20,294 nucleotides of DNA, taken from positions 1-20,294 of IMG/VR virus record IMGVR_UViG_3300024520_000606, one strand, 5' to 3'. The notes below the pieces were generated by a model. That model was given only the letters and a program-made list of their open reading frames with translations. It was not told where the DNA came from and ran no database searches. The translations under genes were made by a program, and so were the position numbers. Position 1 is the stretch's first letter. The number at the start of each line of letters is the position of its first letter. Below, piece after piece: positions 5,742 to 12,529 of the stretch. The DNA comes from a virus.

Positions 5742-5998
5742 TGGTTATAAACGATAACGCTTCCGCTTGTCAAAGTGATAGCAGTAATAGCTTCGCCACT
5801 TGGAACAACGATGTAAGCCCCAGCCTTTAGCGGAGTGCTTAGTCCGTAAGCCGCTAGTGAGTCAGTTGAGCCTACGGTAAAAACGGTTACAACAGTATCT
5901 TCTTGAGCGATAAAAGCATATCCCGTTAGTGAAGTGTGAGCCGCAGCACCGAGAACTTTACACCCTCTTCCGCCTAGTAATTTTTGTGAATCAGTCAT
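5738..5998 (-). CDS. Small structural-like protein (tail fibre or decoration type)
   Basis: An 86-residue protein rich in beta strands and small residues (AFIAQEDTVVTVFTVGS, PLKAGAYIVVP, AITAITLTSGSVIVYNQ). The pattern of short valine/threonine strands ending in a conserved hydrophobic tail recalls small head-decoration or fibre proteins of Bacteroidota phages. Its stop overlaps the start of the adhesin gene by four bases (ATGA), suggesting that the two are made together and perhaps act together. Function inferred only. Confidence 0.7.
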   Translation of the reverse strand: MTDSQKLLGGRGCKVLGAAAHTSLTGYAFIAQEDTVVTVFTVGSTDSLAAYGLSTPLKAGAYIVVPSGEAITAITLTSGSVIVYNQ

Positions 5999-6001
5999 TT
6001 T

Positions 6002-6430
6002 TTAAATTGGTATTTGGCACTTGTTATAATCGTATGGTTGAGTTATCGAAAGAACACAAGCGTGTCCGCTAACTTTGTCATCAAAGCGTTCGGTGAATGG
6101 TTCAAGTGTAACGCTCGGTTGTATGCTTAAATCGGTCGTGTGCAACTGTCGAAAGTATGCCACAAAGTCAAGCAAAACTTGAATCGTGTCGCTCATTACT
6201 TCTTGCTCGTTCTCTTCACCCGGTAAGACTCTGTCCATTGCCAAGAGTCGAATATTATAAGTTAAAGTTCGCTCAGAAAGAACAACGCTCTCCTCGATAG
6301 CCCACAAAACAAGGTAGTCAAGTTCCTTCGGGTTGATTTCCCAAACGTCCCCGTGACCGTACTGTTGCACCTGAAGATGAGCAGTCGCCTCGTTTTCTAT
6401 CAGAGTTAGTATTTCGTTGAGCGTGTACAT
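6002..6430 (-). CDS. Putative head-tail connector or tail completion protein
   Basis: A 142-residue protein with an N-terminal helix (MYTLNEILTLIENEAT), a GDVWEINPKELDYLVLW segment, a helical centre (NEQEVMSDTIQVLLDFVAYF) and a strand-rich end (SVTLEPFTERFDDKVSGHAC, LSITQPYDYN). The LEPFTERFDD and IxxPYDYNKC pattern recalls a family common next to portal and connector genes in Bacteroidota phages. Position, two genes after the portal, fits a neck or tail terminator role. Family recall is from memory. Confidence 0.7.
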   Translation of the reverse strand: MYTLNEILTLIENEATAHLQVQQYGHGDVWEINPKELDYLVLWAIEESVVLSERTLTYNIRLLAMDRVLPGEENEQEVMSDTIQVLLDFVAYFRQLHTTDLSIQPSVTLEPFTERFDDKVSGHACVLSITQPYDYNKCQIPI

Positions 6431-6453
6431 ATTTCTTTAACTTCTCTAAATTC

Positions 6454-7017
6454 TTAATATTTACGTTTACGCTCATATTTATCTTCAAGGCTTATGTTTC
6501 TTCTTGTGTTGCCTAGAAACATACCAGTCGTGTATGTTCTAGTATCGGGCTGGATTGTGTCAAGTCCGCTATTCGGGTTGGCGTAAGCTGGGTAATTCGT
6601 ACTGTTTTCGAGTAAGAAGTTAACCAGTCTTTCCGTGTACCATTCCGCTTTATCTCGGTACTTATGTTGAATGAAATTAATCTCGTCAAGTGATGCGTTT
6701 GAACTGTTCTCACTTGATTGTTGATGCAGTCCTTTGTTAAGGAACTTGTAGCTAATAGCCGTAGGTGCTTCTGACTGAACCCAATAAAGTAAAGACGGTT
6801 GTATGTAGTCCTCTAAAAGCGTGAGATTTGCAGCCGTTAAACTTGATGCCGTTATCTGCGCTTTGAGTTCATCGTATAAAGTAGTACCAATCTTGTGTTG
6901 GATGTGTATATCCTGACACATCAACACAACTGGTCGCAAGTATTTAAAGTCAATATTCTCGTGTAAAAGAGTATTGTCCTTTAGGAAAGTTTCGGATATG
7001 AATAATACGTTAGCCAT
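6454..7017 (-). CDS. Putative head-tail adaptor protein
   Basis: A 187-residue mostly helical protein starting MANVLFISETFLKDNTLL, with long helices through PVVLMCQDIHIQHKIGTTLY and TLLEDYIQPSLLYWVQSEA, then a tail ending in SLEDKYERKRKY. Its position directly after the portal (one-base gap) and its helical content fit the gp6-like adaptor that binds the portal ring; I recall a DUF6712-like family with this layout in Bacteroidota prophages but cannot verify it. A shadow frame inside it (6513-6713) is not a gene. Confidence 0.75.
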   Translation of the reverse strand: MANVLFISETFLKDNTLLHENIDFKYLRPVVLMCQDIHIQHKIGTTLYDELKAQITASSLTAANLTLLEDYIQPSLLYWVQSEAPTAISYKFLNKGLHQQSSENSSNASLDEINFIQHKYRDKAEWYTERLVNFLLENSTNYPAYANPNSGLDTIQPDTRTYTTGMFLGNTRRNISLEDKYERKRKY

Positions 7018-7018
7018 C

Positions 7019-8860
7019 TTACTTCTTTATACGCATTAGTTTCTGTTTCCAATAATGGCGACAATGGTAAGACTTGCCCCAAAAGCCACCGCCTCGCATC
7101 CATACATTTCTGTTATTGCTCACTCCGATGTCTTGAATTTCGTCAAGTTGCCAAGACTTATTTTCTTCCTCCACCAATTTAACCAGCTTCCTACAAAAGT
7201 CTCGAGTCGTTGGAATAATAGAAGCACCACTTGCTTCGGGTCGCTTCTCATAAGTGTAACGAATAACGAACTCTTCCTCTACTGGTGGAATCTCTTTAAG
7301 TAATCGTTCGCCTTCTTTGGTAATGTTAACGACTCGTTGGCTAGAGTCTAGCACTTCGCCAATTTCCAACACAATAGCGTTCGCTTCATTCAGTACCTGA
7401 AGCCCAGCCATAACTCTTTCAATTGAAAGTTGTAACTGTTCTGCAATTGCTAAGAATGGAGTGGCTGGATTCTCTTTTAAGATGTTTAAGATAGCCGTGT
7501 CAATCGGGTTAACTTCTGCGAACCAATACTTTCTATTAAGTTCTTCGTGTAGCTTTGCGGAGGTCTCGCTTTCAAAGTTCAAAGCCTTACCGTTTCCGAC
7601 TGGTTCGTAGTCTGTTGAGCCGCAATTCTTGAAGTGTTCAATAATTAAGTCGTCCTCGTCTTTTGAAGTTTTAGCCGCTTCAAGTGGTTTTTCAAGTTTT
7701 GGAAGTCCGACCTTCTCGCGAATTTCTTCTTGAGTCATTACAGACGTAACGGTAGCCTCTGAGAACTGCACCGAAATCGGCTCAGTATCTTGAATGTAAA
7801 GACGGTTAGAAAGCCCTTGCAAAGAAGCTAGTTCGTTAAACACCCTTTCGATAAATTGTTGGCGGTTGTTTATATAAGTGTTTTGAAACAACTCAAACGA
7901 ATCGACTAATTGATTTCTTGAAGTGAAGATTCCGTCCTCCTTAATTCCGAATAAAGCTGGGTCAGTTACTTGGTGACCAGCGTAGATTTCTCTTTGTACC
8001 GTCTTGTTTAATATATCGAAACGCTTGTCGAAGTCGTTTCCGTTTAGTTGCTGAATTTCTACGCCTCGTTCTTTAGAATCTGCAAAGTTTAGAACAATCG
8101 AGTTAGCGTTATCAGTCCCCGAAAATTTGCTAACTATCTGATTTTCAATCTGTTCTTGCTCCTCAAGCGTAGGTTCGCCATTGTGAAAAGATACGATAGT
8201 CCCGCCAACAAATCCCGATTTACAACTATTGAGATGGAAATTCGCAATTTCAGTATCGAGTTCAATGTAAGAAGTAGAACCCAAATAAGTCGGTAGTGGG
8301 TAGTATTTGCAGTCAGGCGAATAACCTTTAACGTAAAGTAGTTGTTTGCCGCTTGGCTCTTTCCAATTAAACGCCTCAATCTTCTCAACAACGGGGTTAT
8401 GTTTGCTCCAGTCCTCCGAGTAGTAATAGCAAGAGCCGTCTTCGTTGCTACGGTAACGTGCGAAGTCAGCGTGATATACTGCCGCAATCTTGTCGTTTAG
8501 TTGGTTGTAAACTATCTCAATAGCAAAGCCGTTGTAAAGTTCGTAATCGAGTGCGACCTTTTCCAAGATGTCGTTAAGGCTCTCGTATTGGTTCGGATGG
8601 TTGATGAACTCTTGTAACTTGGCAAGTCCCATAGTGTCCAATCCTTCAGCGTTAACCGCCCAACCTTGACCAACTACATAATCTTTTTTAGAGTTGATTA
8701 TAGCGTGGTTCTTTGCGCTTCTGCGATAAAGGTCAAGCAAGTATTCAGGATAGCGGTTCTTGTATTCGCCTTCGTCTCCGAATAGAATCCAATCTTTGCC
8801 CCTTGCCTCCTTGAAGGTTGGCACTTTCTGAGTACCGAAATTTAAAACTTTAAGAGCCAT
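7019..8860 (-). CDS. Portal protein with C-terminal winged-helix-like and Cys/His extensions
   Basis: The 613-residue protein has a portal-type N-terminal region (about 1-350): KDWILFGDEGEYKNRYPEYL, AIINSKKDYVVGQG, a stem-like DKRFDILNKTVQREIYAGH and DPALFGIKEDGIFTSRNQLV. Portals form the dodecameric DNA channel at one capsid vertex. After a linker, residues 452-522 resemble a winged helix (IDTAILNILKENP, FLAIAEQLQLSIERVMAGLQ, a wing, then VNITKEGERLLKE). The last 85 residues carry TTRDFC556 and YHC600RH602YW, which recalls the C-terminal domain of minor head (Mu gpF/SPP1 gp7-like) proteins. So a portal and head-morphogenesis function may be fused. The ATG overlaps the upstream gene by 11 bases. 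Confidence 0.85.
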   Translation of the reverse strand: MALKVLNFGTQKVPTFKEARGKDWILFGDEGEYKNRYPEYLLDLYRRSAKNHAIINSKKDYVVGQGWAVNAEGLDTMGLAKLQEFINHPNQYESLNDILEKVALDYELYNGFAIEIVYNQLNDKIAAVYHADFARYRSNEDGSCYYYSEDWSKHNPVVEKIEAFNWKEPSGKQLLYVKGYSPDCKYYPLPTYLGSTSYIELDTEIANFHLNSCKSGFVGGTIVSFHNGEPTLEEQEQIENQIVSKFSGTDNANSIVLNFADSKERGVEIQQLNGNDFDKRFDILNKTVQREIYAGHQVTDPALFGIKEDGIFTSRNQLVDSFELFQNTYINNRQQFIERVFNELASLQGLSNRLYIQDTEPISVQFSEATVTSVMTQEEIREKVGLPKLEKPLEAAKTSKDEDDLIIEHFKNCGSTDYEPVGNGKALNFESETSAKLHEELNRKYWFAEVNPIDTAILNILKENPATPFLAIAEQLQLSIERVMAGLQVLNEANAIVLEIGEVLDSSQRVVNITKEGERLLKEIPPVEEEFVIRYTYEKRPEASGASIIPTTRDFCRKLVKLVEEENKSWQLDEIQDIGVSNNRNVWMRGGGFWGKSYHCRHYWKQKLMRIKK

Positions 8861-9236
8861 ACACTACATAATTTGAGTTACCGCCTGAGTAGCTAGTAAC
8901 TGGTGTGGTTGTTCCCGTAACCTTTACGATTCCGCTTTCTAATTCAACCAATCCAGTTGGGTCTAGGTTAGAACTTGAGACGTTAGCGTAAACATAGTAA
9001 CGCCATTGTCCTTCTGTGGTCATTTCCACTTGAGCGTTTAAGTTGTCGGGGCTTGTTTGTTCTGTTATTGTAAACCTATTGTATCTATTCGGGAAAGAAC
9101 TAGAATCCGTTGCAATGCAATACTCCACCGCTTCGGTGTTATCGCTTTGGAACTTGAACAAGTAGTAAGTAGCCGTCCCCCTTTCTTTGAGGGTTAAGGC
9201 TATCTCGTTCGGGCTATTTCGTTCTATATTAATCAA
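8850..9236 (-). CDS. Small structural-like protein upstream of the portal
   Basis: A 128-residue beta-rich protein (NEIALTLKERGTATYYLFKF, SSFPNRYNRFTITEQTSP, EGQWRYYVYANVSSSN, ESGIVKVTGTT). The pattern of a YYLFKF strand, an RYNRFTI strand and a GQWRYYVY strand recalls a family of unknown function in Bacteroidota prophages near head genes. It overlaps its upstream neighbour by four bases (ATGA) and the portal by 11. Likely a virion or assembly protein; no specific role can be assigned. Confidence 0.75.
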   Translation of the reverse strand: MINIERNSPNEIALTLKERGTATYYLFKFQSDNTEAVEYCIATDSSSFPNRYNRFTITEQTSPDNLNAQVEMTTEGQWRYYVYANVSSSNLDPTGLVELESGIVKVTGTTTPVTSYSGGNSNYVVYGS

Positions 9237-9685
9237 ACTGCAAACACAACAAATTCAACGTCTACGTCTGCCGTGTCAGCTTGTGCTGAGATGTCGTCAA
9301 TGTCAACGAAAGCGCTGAATGCACTTGCGGTTGCATCAACGTCCATTGAACCAGTAGAAAGCATAAAGGTTGCGCCAGCATCAACTTTAACGTCTGCCGT
9401 TTCTGCTCCCGACTTCTTGAACCTTACTCTAATAAAGTTAGTATCGTCAAGGTTTGTAATTCTAATGTAACGAATTGCCGAGCGTACAAACTTCCCTCTT
9501 CCGTTAGCTGAGTTTAATTCGATAAGGTCAATCTCTCCTGAATGCGCTACGGTCATAACCCTACGGTCTGCCTCTGCCACGTTTGTAATTGTGCGAGTGT
9601 GTGAGCCTCCTCTATCTACGTTTCCGAGCGTTAGAGATTCTACTATTTGTACGGTTGCCGTTGCGGCAGTTACGGTTGAAGCCAT
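9233..9685 (-). CDS. Structural-like protein of the head/tail region
   Basis: I place the start at the ATG at 9683-9685 (150 residues, MASTVTAATATVQIV). The frame is open to 9748, but those codons would translate the U-tract and distal arm of the terminator hairpin. The leader (ATATAAAAACACA) is A-rich like the other starts. The protein is almost all beta strand (IRYIRITNLDDTNFIRVRFK, DVKVDAGATFMLSTGSMDVD, VDVEFVVFAV) without Cys, typical of capsid decoration or tail surface proteins. No family recognised. Being after a strong terminator, it is probably made in lower amount than the capsid protein. Confidence 0.75.
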   Translation of the reverse strand: MASTVTAATATVQIVESLTLGNVDRGGSHTRTITNVAEADRRVMTVAHSGEIDLIELNSANGRGKFVRSAIRYIRITNLDDTNFIRVRFKKSGAETADVKVDAGATFMLSTGSMDVDATASAFSAFVDIDDISAQADTADVDVEFVVFAV

Positions 9686-9730
9686 TGTGTTTTTATATAG
9701 ATAGCAAAATGTTGTTTTTGTGCCATCTGT

Positions 9731-9765
9731 AAAAAAAGAAACCCTCACCGAATGGCAAGGGTCTC
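9731..9765 (-). terminator. Strong intrinsic terminator after the tail-tube-like gene
   Basis: On the minus strand a 12-base-pair stem (9765-9754 with 9749-9738; G-U pairs at three positions), a four-base ATTC loop and then seven T (9737-9731). It lies 51 bases after the stop of the tail-tube-like gene. All the downstream genes (structural, portal, connectors, lysis) are on the same strand, so it either attenuates or ends the transcript of the capsid and tail-tube genes. Confidence 0.85.
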
Positions 9766-9815
9766 TAAACAGAACTAAGAAAGAACTCCCGAAAGAGAGT
9801 GTAAAGATAGTTAAA

Positions 9816-10352
9816 TTATGCTTGTACGGTACTTGTTACCAAATCAACTTCTGCCTGAGCAATAGACAAGACTGGTTCTTTTTCCATTCCTGAAAGTGTT
9901 AAACTGTAACCGCTTAAATCGCCAAATGCAGTCCCCGTTGCTGAAGTACCAGCGTTCAATTCAAGACCATTGTCGTAACCAGCAACCCAGTAAGAGCCAT
10001 CATTGCCTTCAACGATAGCCACAAGCCTTTGCTGAGCGAGAACTTTAATCTCGTTTCTTTTGGTAACGTCCAACTTTGATAGAACGATTACAACTTCAGG
10101 AGTGTAATAAACAGTTCCATTTTGTGAAGAACCGTTAATTGTTTCCGTTAGTGAAGATGTTTCTTTGAGTTGGTCGTATTTGAAGAACTCAAGAGCCGCA
10201 GAACCAAAGCCAGTAATTGCACCAGCCGCAACCGTTGCAGCCATTGCAGTATAGTCCTCAAGACTTCCCAATCTAACGCTCTTCACTCCGCCAACTGCAT
10301 CGCGGCAGTCAAGGTAAAAACCCGTAGTTAATGCACAAGAAGTATATGCCAT
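9816..10352 (-). CDS. Putative major tail (tube) protein
   Basis: The 178-residue beta-rich protein follows the capsid gene directly. Features are an N-terminal strand region (ALTTGFYLDCRDAVGGVKSV), a Ala-rich loop, an ETINGSSQNGTVYYTPEVVI strand pair, a helix (LDVTKRNEIKVLAQQ) and a C-terminal GLELNAGTSATGTAFGDLSG then YSLTLSGMEKEPVL. The asymmetric strand-helix layout and the Gly-rich DxxGYxxTLxGxE ending fit tail tube proteins of siphoviruses. Highly expressed position between the capsid gene and a strong terminator supports a major virion protein. It could alternatively be a capsid decoration protein. Confidence 0.75.
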   Translation of the reverse strand: MAYTSCALTTGFYLDCRDAVGGVKSVRLGSLEDYTAMAATVAAGAITGFGSAALEFFKYDQLKETSSLTETINGSSQNGTVYYTPEVVIVLSKLDVTKRNEIKVLAQQRLVAIVEGNDGSYWVAGYDNGLELNAGTSATGTAFGDLSGYSLTLSGMEKEPVLSIAQAEVDLVTSTVQA

Positions 10353-10374
10353 TTTGTTTTTGTTTTAGAGTGAA

Positions 10375-10394
10375 GGGGCGACCGAAGCCGCCCC
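10375..10394 (-). other. GC-rich UUCG-tetraloop hairpin between capsid and tail-tube-like genes
   Basis: On the minus strand GGGGCGGC-TTCG-GTCGCCCC forms an eight-base-pair stem (one G-U) with a C(UUCG)G loop, one of the most stable tetraloops. It begins six bases after the capsid stop. No T-run follows on the minus strand (TTCACTC), so it is unlikely to terminate; it may block 3' exonucleases or help set capsid mRNA level. Confidence 0.75.
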
Positions 10395-10400
10395 GTTAAA

Positions 10401-11354
10401 TTAAATTGCTACTTTACCAACTTGGTCAGGGTAAGCAAACTGCGTTCCCATAGTGAACTCTATTGCAACACGGTACTTTCTATCGTCTTGCGAATACCAG
10501 CTTTCAATTTTGCTTGAATCTGAATCCAAATCTACTCCCAAGAAAGCGTTAGCCATTGACATTCCGTAAGCCGCGTTGAATCCTTCAAGACCACCAACAC
10601 CAACTACTTCGATGTTTGTTCCCGGAAAGATAAGTCTTAGTGGGTCGAAGTCTGAAGTGTAGTTATTAAGTTGACCACCAGCTGAAGAAAGACCGTTTCC
10701 GTTCATCAAAGCCGCTGCAAGAGTTCTGAATTTATCAGTTCCTAAGAAGATTTTAAAGTCTGACTGAGCAACTGCCGCGCTTGGAGTTTCAACGTAGATT
10801 CTTTCAATTGCTTCTAAGATGTTTGAGATACTCAAACCAGTAGTAAGCGGTGTTGGGAAAGAACCAGTTGCCGCATTAGCATCCGTGAAAGAAGCCGTTG
10901 GAATCAAAAGCCCGTCAAACATTCCCAAGTTACCAACTCCAGTAGCAAAGTTACCACCCCAAATTACCTTTTCTATCTCGTCTTGAACTTTTTCAACAAG
11001 GTAGTTAGCAAACTGCTCTTCGAAAGGCAAAGCCTCTTGATGCGTTCCCGCTGGCATTTGTGTCCTCCAGTAATAAGCGTTCAAGTCTTTTGGACAGAAC
11101 TCCATATTGATTTTAACTTGCTTCGCATCAATTTCTCTTTGAGTCAAGTCAACATCACCAAGAGCATTCCAAGTACAACCTGAGCCGTCTTGCATCACCA
11201 CGTCAGAATCGAGTAGGTTAATTTTTGTTTTGCCTTTCACTCCGATTTGAGGTGTTAGCATTGAAGCCGTTCTTCCTCCAATGAGACTCTTTGTCACCAT
11301 CGGAAAAGATTGTTCGTCTATATAGGCGGTTAGCCCAGTTAAATCTAAAGCCAT
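10401..11354 (-). CDS. HK97-fold major capsid protein
   Basis: A 317-residue protein whose layout fits HK97-type capsid proteins of Bacteroidota phages: a short N-arm (MALDLTGLTAYIDEQ), KGKTKINLLDSDVVMQDGSG, a E-loop-like strand pair (DLTQREIDAKQVKINMEFCP), spine helix FEEQFANYLVEKVQDEIEKV followed by IWGG, LGMFDGLL, and a P-domain helix (ISNILEAIERIYVE). The end (RKYRVAIEFTMGTQFAYPDQ) is a beta strand typical of the subunit core. It follows the scaffold-like gene and the XkdF-type protease, and a stable hairpin lies just after its stop. The leader is A-rich, containing tandem repeats. The length is normal without a large delta domain, consistent with a separate scaffold. Confidence 0.88.
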   Translation of the reverse strand: MALDLTGLTAYIDEQSFPMVTKSLIGGRTASMLTPQIGVKGKTKINLLDSDVVMQDGSGCTWNALGDVDLTQREIDAKQVKINMEFCPKDLNAYYWRTQMPAGTHQEALPFEEQFANYLVEKVQDEIEKVIWGGNFATGVGNLGMFDGLLIPTASFTDANAATGSFPTPLTTGLSISNILEAIERIYVETPSAAVAQSDFKIFLGTDKFRTLAAALMNGNGLSSAGGQLNNYTSDFDPLRLIFPGTNIEVVGVGGLEGFNAAYGMSMANAFLGVDLDSDSSKIESWYSQDDRKYRVAIEFTMGTQFAYPDQVGKVAI

Positions 11355-11364
11355 TTTTTAAGGT

Positions 11365-11384
11365 TTTATAAGTTTATAAGTTTA
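11365..11384. repeat. Short tandem repeat in the capsid gene leader
   Basis: The plus strand shows TTTATAAG twice in a row plus a partial third copy (TTTA). It fills most of the 27-base gap before the capsid gene and reaches its upstream neighbour's stop. It may simply be AT-rich leader sequence keeping the capsid start unstructured. Confidence 0.5.
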
Positions 11385-11981
11385 TTTGTTTTGTTTCTGC
11401 ATTACTGCGCTAATCTTAGAAGCTAGTTCTGAGTAGTCAGTTCCTTTGTTAAAAGGATTAGCAACCTTCTTAGACGGTGCTTCCTTTGGAGTAGCTGCCA
11501 TCTTCTCAACAATATCTGTCATAAGACTAACCGCTTTCTCGATGTCGCTCACCTTGTCGTTCTTTGCGAATGAAGCCGCATCAATCTCAGATTTGATAAG
11601 GTTAGATACTGCTCCCAAAATGTCCTCTTTAAAAGAGTCAGCATCAAACGATGGAACTTCTGCGCTCATTTCTTCCTCTTTTTCTTCGTCCTTTGCTTCC
11701 TCTTCAACTTCTTCAGCTTCAGGCTCAAGAACTTCAACGATAACGCCCTCTTCGGTTCTTACTACTTCACCGCTTTCTAGTTCGTGTTGCCCGTCAGGTG
11801 CTGCTACAATCTCGCCATCTTCGCCAACTACGGAAAGAGTCGCTCCGATTTCTAAAGACTCGTAACGAATAATAGTACCGTCAACAAGTTTAGCATCAAC
11901 GAAAGCCTCTTCGGTTGTCTCGCTGAACAATAGTTTTTTGATTTCGGGAAGTTTTGCCCCGACAATTTCTGAAATGTTCAT
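11382..11981 (-). CDS. Putative capsid scaffolding protein
   Basis: I place the start at the ATG at 11979-11981 (199 residues, MNISEIVGAKLPEIKKLL) rather than the GTG at 12026, because the extra codons would lie in the divergent leader region. The protein has an N-terminal strand-rich part (VDGTIIRYESLEIGATLSVV), a very acidic linker (EPEAEEVEEEAKDEEKEEE), then helices (FKEDILGAVSNLIKSEID, DIEKAVSLMTDIVEKMA) and a basic C-terminal end (SKISAVMQKQNK). An acidic, helical protein with a basic end directly before the capsid gene and after a protease gene fits scaffolding proteins. Sequence alone does not prove it. Confidence 0.75.
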   Translation of the reverse strand: MNISEIVGAKLPEIKKLLFSETTEEAFVDAKLVDGTIIRYESLEIGATLSVVGEDGEIVAAPDGQHELESGEVVRTEEGVIVEVLEPEAEEVEEEAKDEEKEEEMSAEVPSFDADSFKEDILGAVSNLIKSEIDAASFAKNDKVSDIEKAVSLMTDIVEKMAATPKEAPSKKVANPFNKGTDYSELASKISAVMQKQNK

Positions 11982-12011
11982 AAGGTTGCTTTTATTGTAA
12001 ATAGCAATTGT

Positions 12012-12043
12012 TTTGAATTGTGCCACTTAGATTCGTACCTTGT
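12012..12043 (+). promoter_or_regulatory. Weak candidate promoter for the plus-strand nuclease gene
   Basis: TTTG (12012-12015) is followed after 20 bases by TACCTTGT (12036-12043), which keeps only part of the TAnnTTTG -7 consensus. The ATG at 12047 is so close that the transcript would be nearly leaderless. The 65-base divergent gap (11982-12046) must hold any promoter for this gene, but the match is weak. Confidence 0.25.
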
Positions 12044-12046
12044 AAT

Positions 12047-12529
12047 ATGGTCGAGATAATTATAAGCGAAGAGCAAAGAAAAAGAGCGCAAGAACTTTAT
12101 GACTTTGACGAGTTGAACAACTCAATAAGTAAAGGCTGGAGTAACAAATTCGGAGCAATCGGAGAGGTGATAACTGCCGACTATTTTAAAGAAAGAAAGC
12201 GGTCTGTTGATACCAATTCAACTTACGATTTCGACCTAATTGTTGACGGTCATAAAATAGATGTGAAGTCTAAACAAACCAACGTAAAGCCGCAACCTCA
12301 TTATTTAGCAACGGTAGCCAATTTTAACACTACTCAACAATGCAACTTTTATCTATTCACTCGAATACTTAAAGACTTATCTAAAGGTTGGTTGCTTGGC
12401 TATATTAACCCGGTCAAGTTTTACGAACTTGCAGACTTTGTAAGCAAAGGAGACCTAGACGTTAACGGTTGGGTGTTTAAAGCCGACTGTTATAACCTAC
12501 AAATTAAAGACCTCAACCCTTTATTTTAG
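12047..12529 (+). CDS. PD-(D/E)XK nuclease-like protein on the opposite strand
   Basis: The only plus-strand gene. From the ATG at 12047 it gives 160 residues (MVEIIISEEQRKRAQEL); a GTG at 12020 would add nine. The core fits a restriction-endonuclease fold: E40 in a helix (FGAIGEVITADYF), D61/D63 in YDFDLIVDG, and I-D72-V-K74 in the next strand, the D-x-K pair of PD-(D/E)XK enzymes. A later strand-helix part (NFYLFTRILKD, GWLLGYINPVKFYELAD) resembles the domain seen in many uncharacterised phage nucleases. It sits between two head assembly genes, divergent from the scaffold-like gene and overlapping the protease gene's end by nine bases. It could be a homing-type, anti-host or superinfection-exclusion nuclease; target unknown. 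Confidence 0.8.
   Translation: MVEIIISEEQRKRAQELYDFDELNNSISKGWSNKFGAIGEVITADYFKERKRSVDTNSTYDFDLIVDGHKIDVKSKQTNVKPQPHYLATVANFNTTQQCNFYLFTRILKDLSKGWLLGYINPVKFYELADFVSKGDLDVNGWVFKADCYNLQIKDLNPLF

Noticed and set aside
8134-8487. 117-residue minus-strand frame inside the portal gene
   Set aside because: It is a shifted frame within a clearly coding portal sequence, with a basic, low-information translation.
9686-9748. N-terminal extension of the structural-like gene at 9233-9685
   Set aside because: Its first codons are the terminator arm and T-run; a start at 9685 with an A-rich leader is simpler.
11446-11865. 139-residue Ser-rich plus-strand open frame
   Set aside because: It is the complement of the Glu-rich linker of the scaffold-like gene (GAA/GAG read as TTC/CTC and TCT/TCC), a low-complexity shadow.
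11982-12026. N-terminal extension of the scaffold-like protein from a GTG
   Set aside because: A good ATG lies at 11981, and the extension occupies the short divergent region needed for leaders and promoters of both genes.
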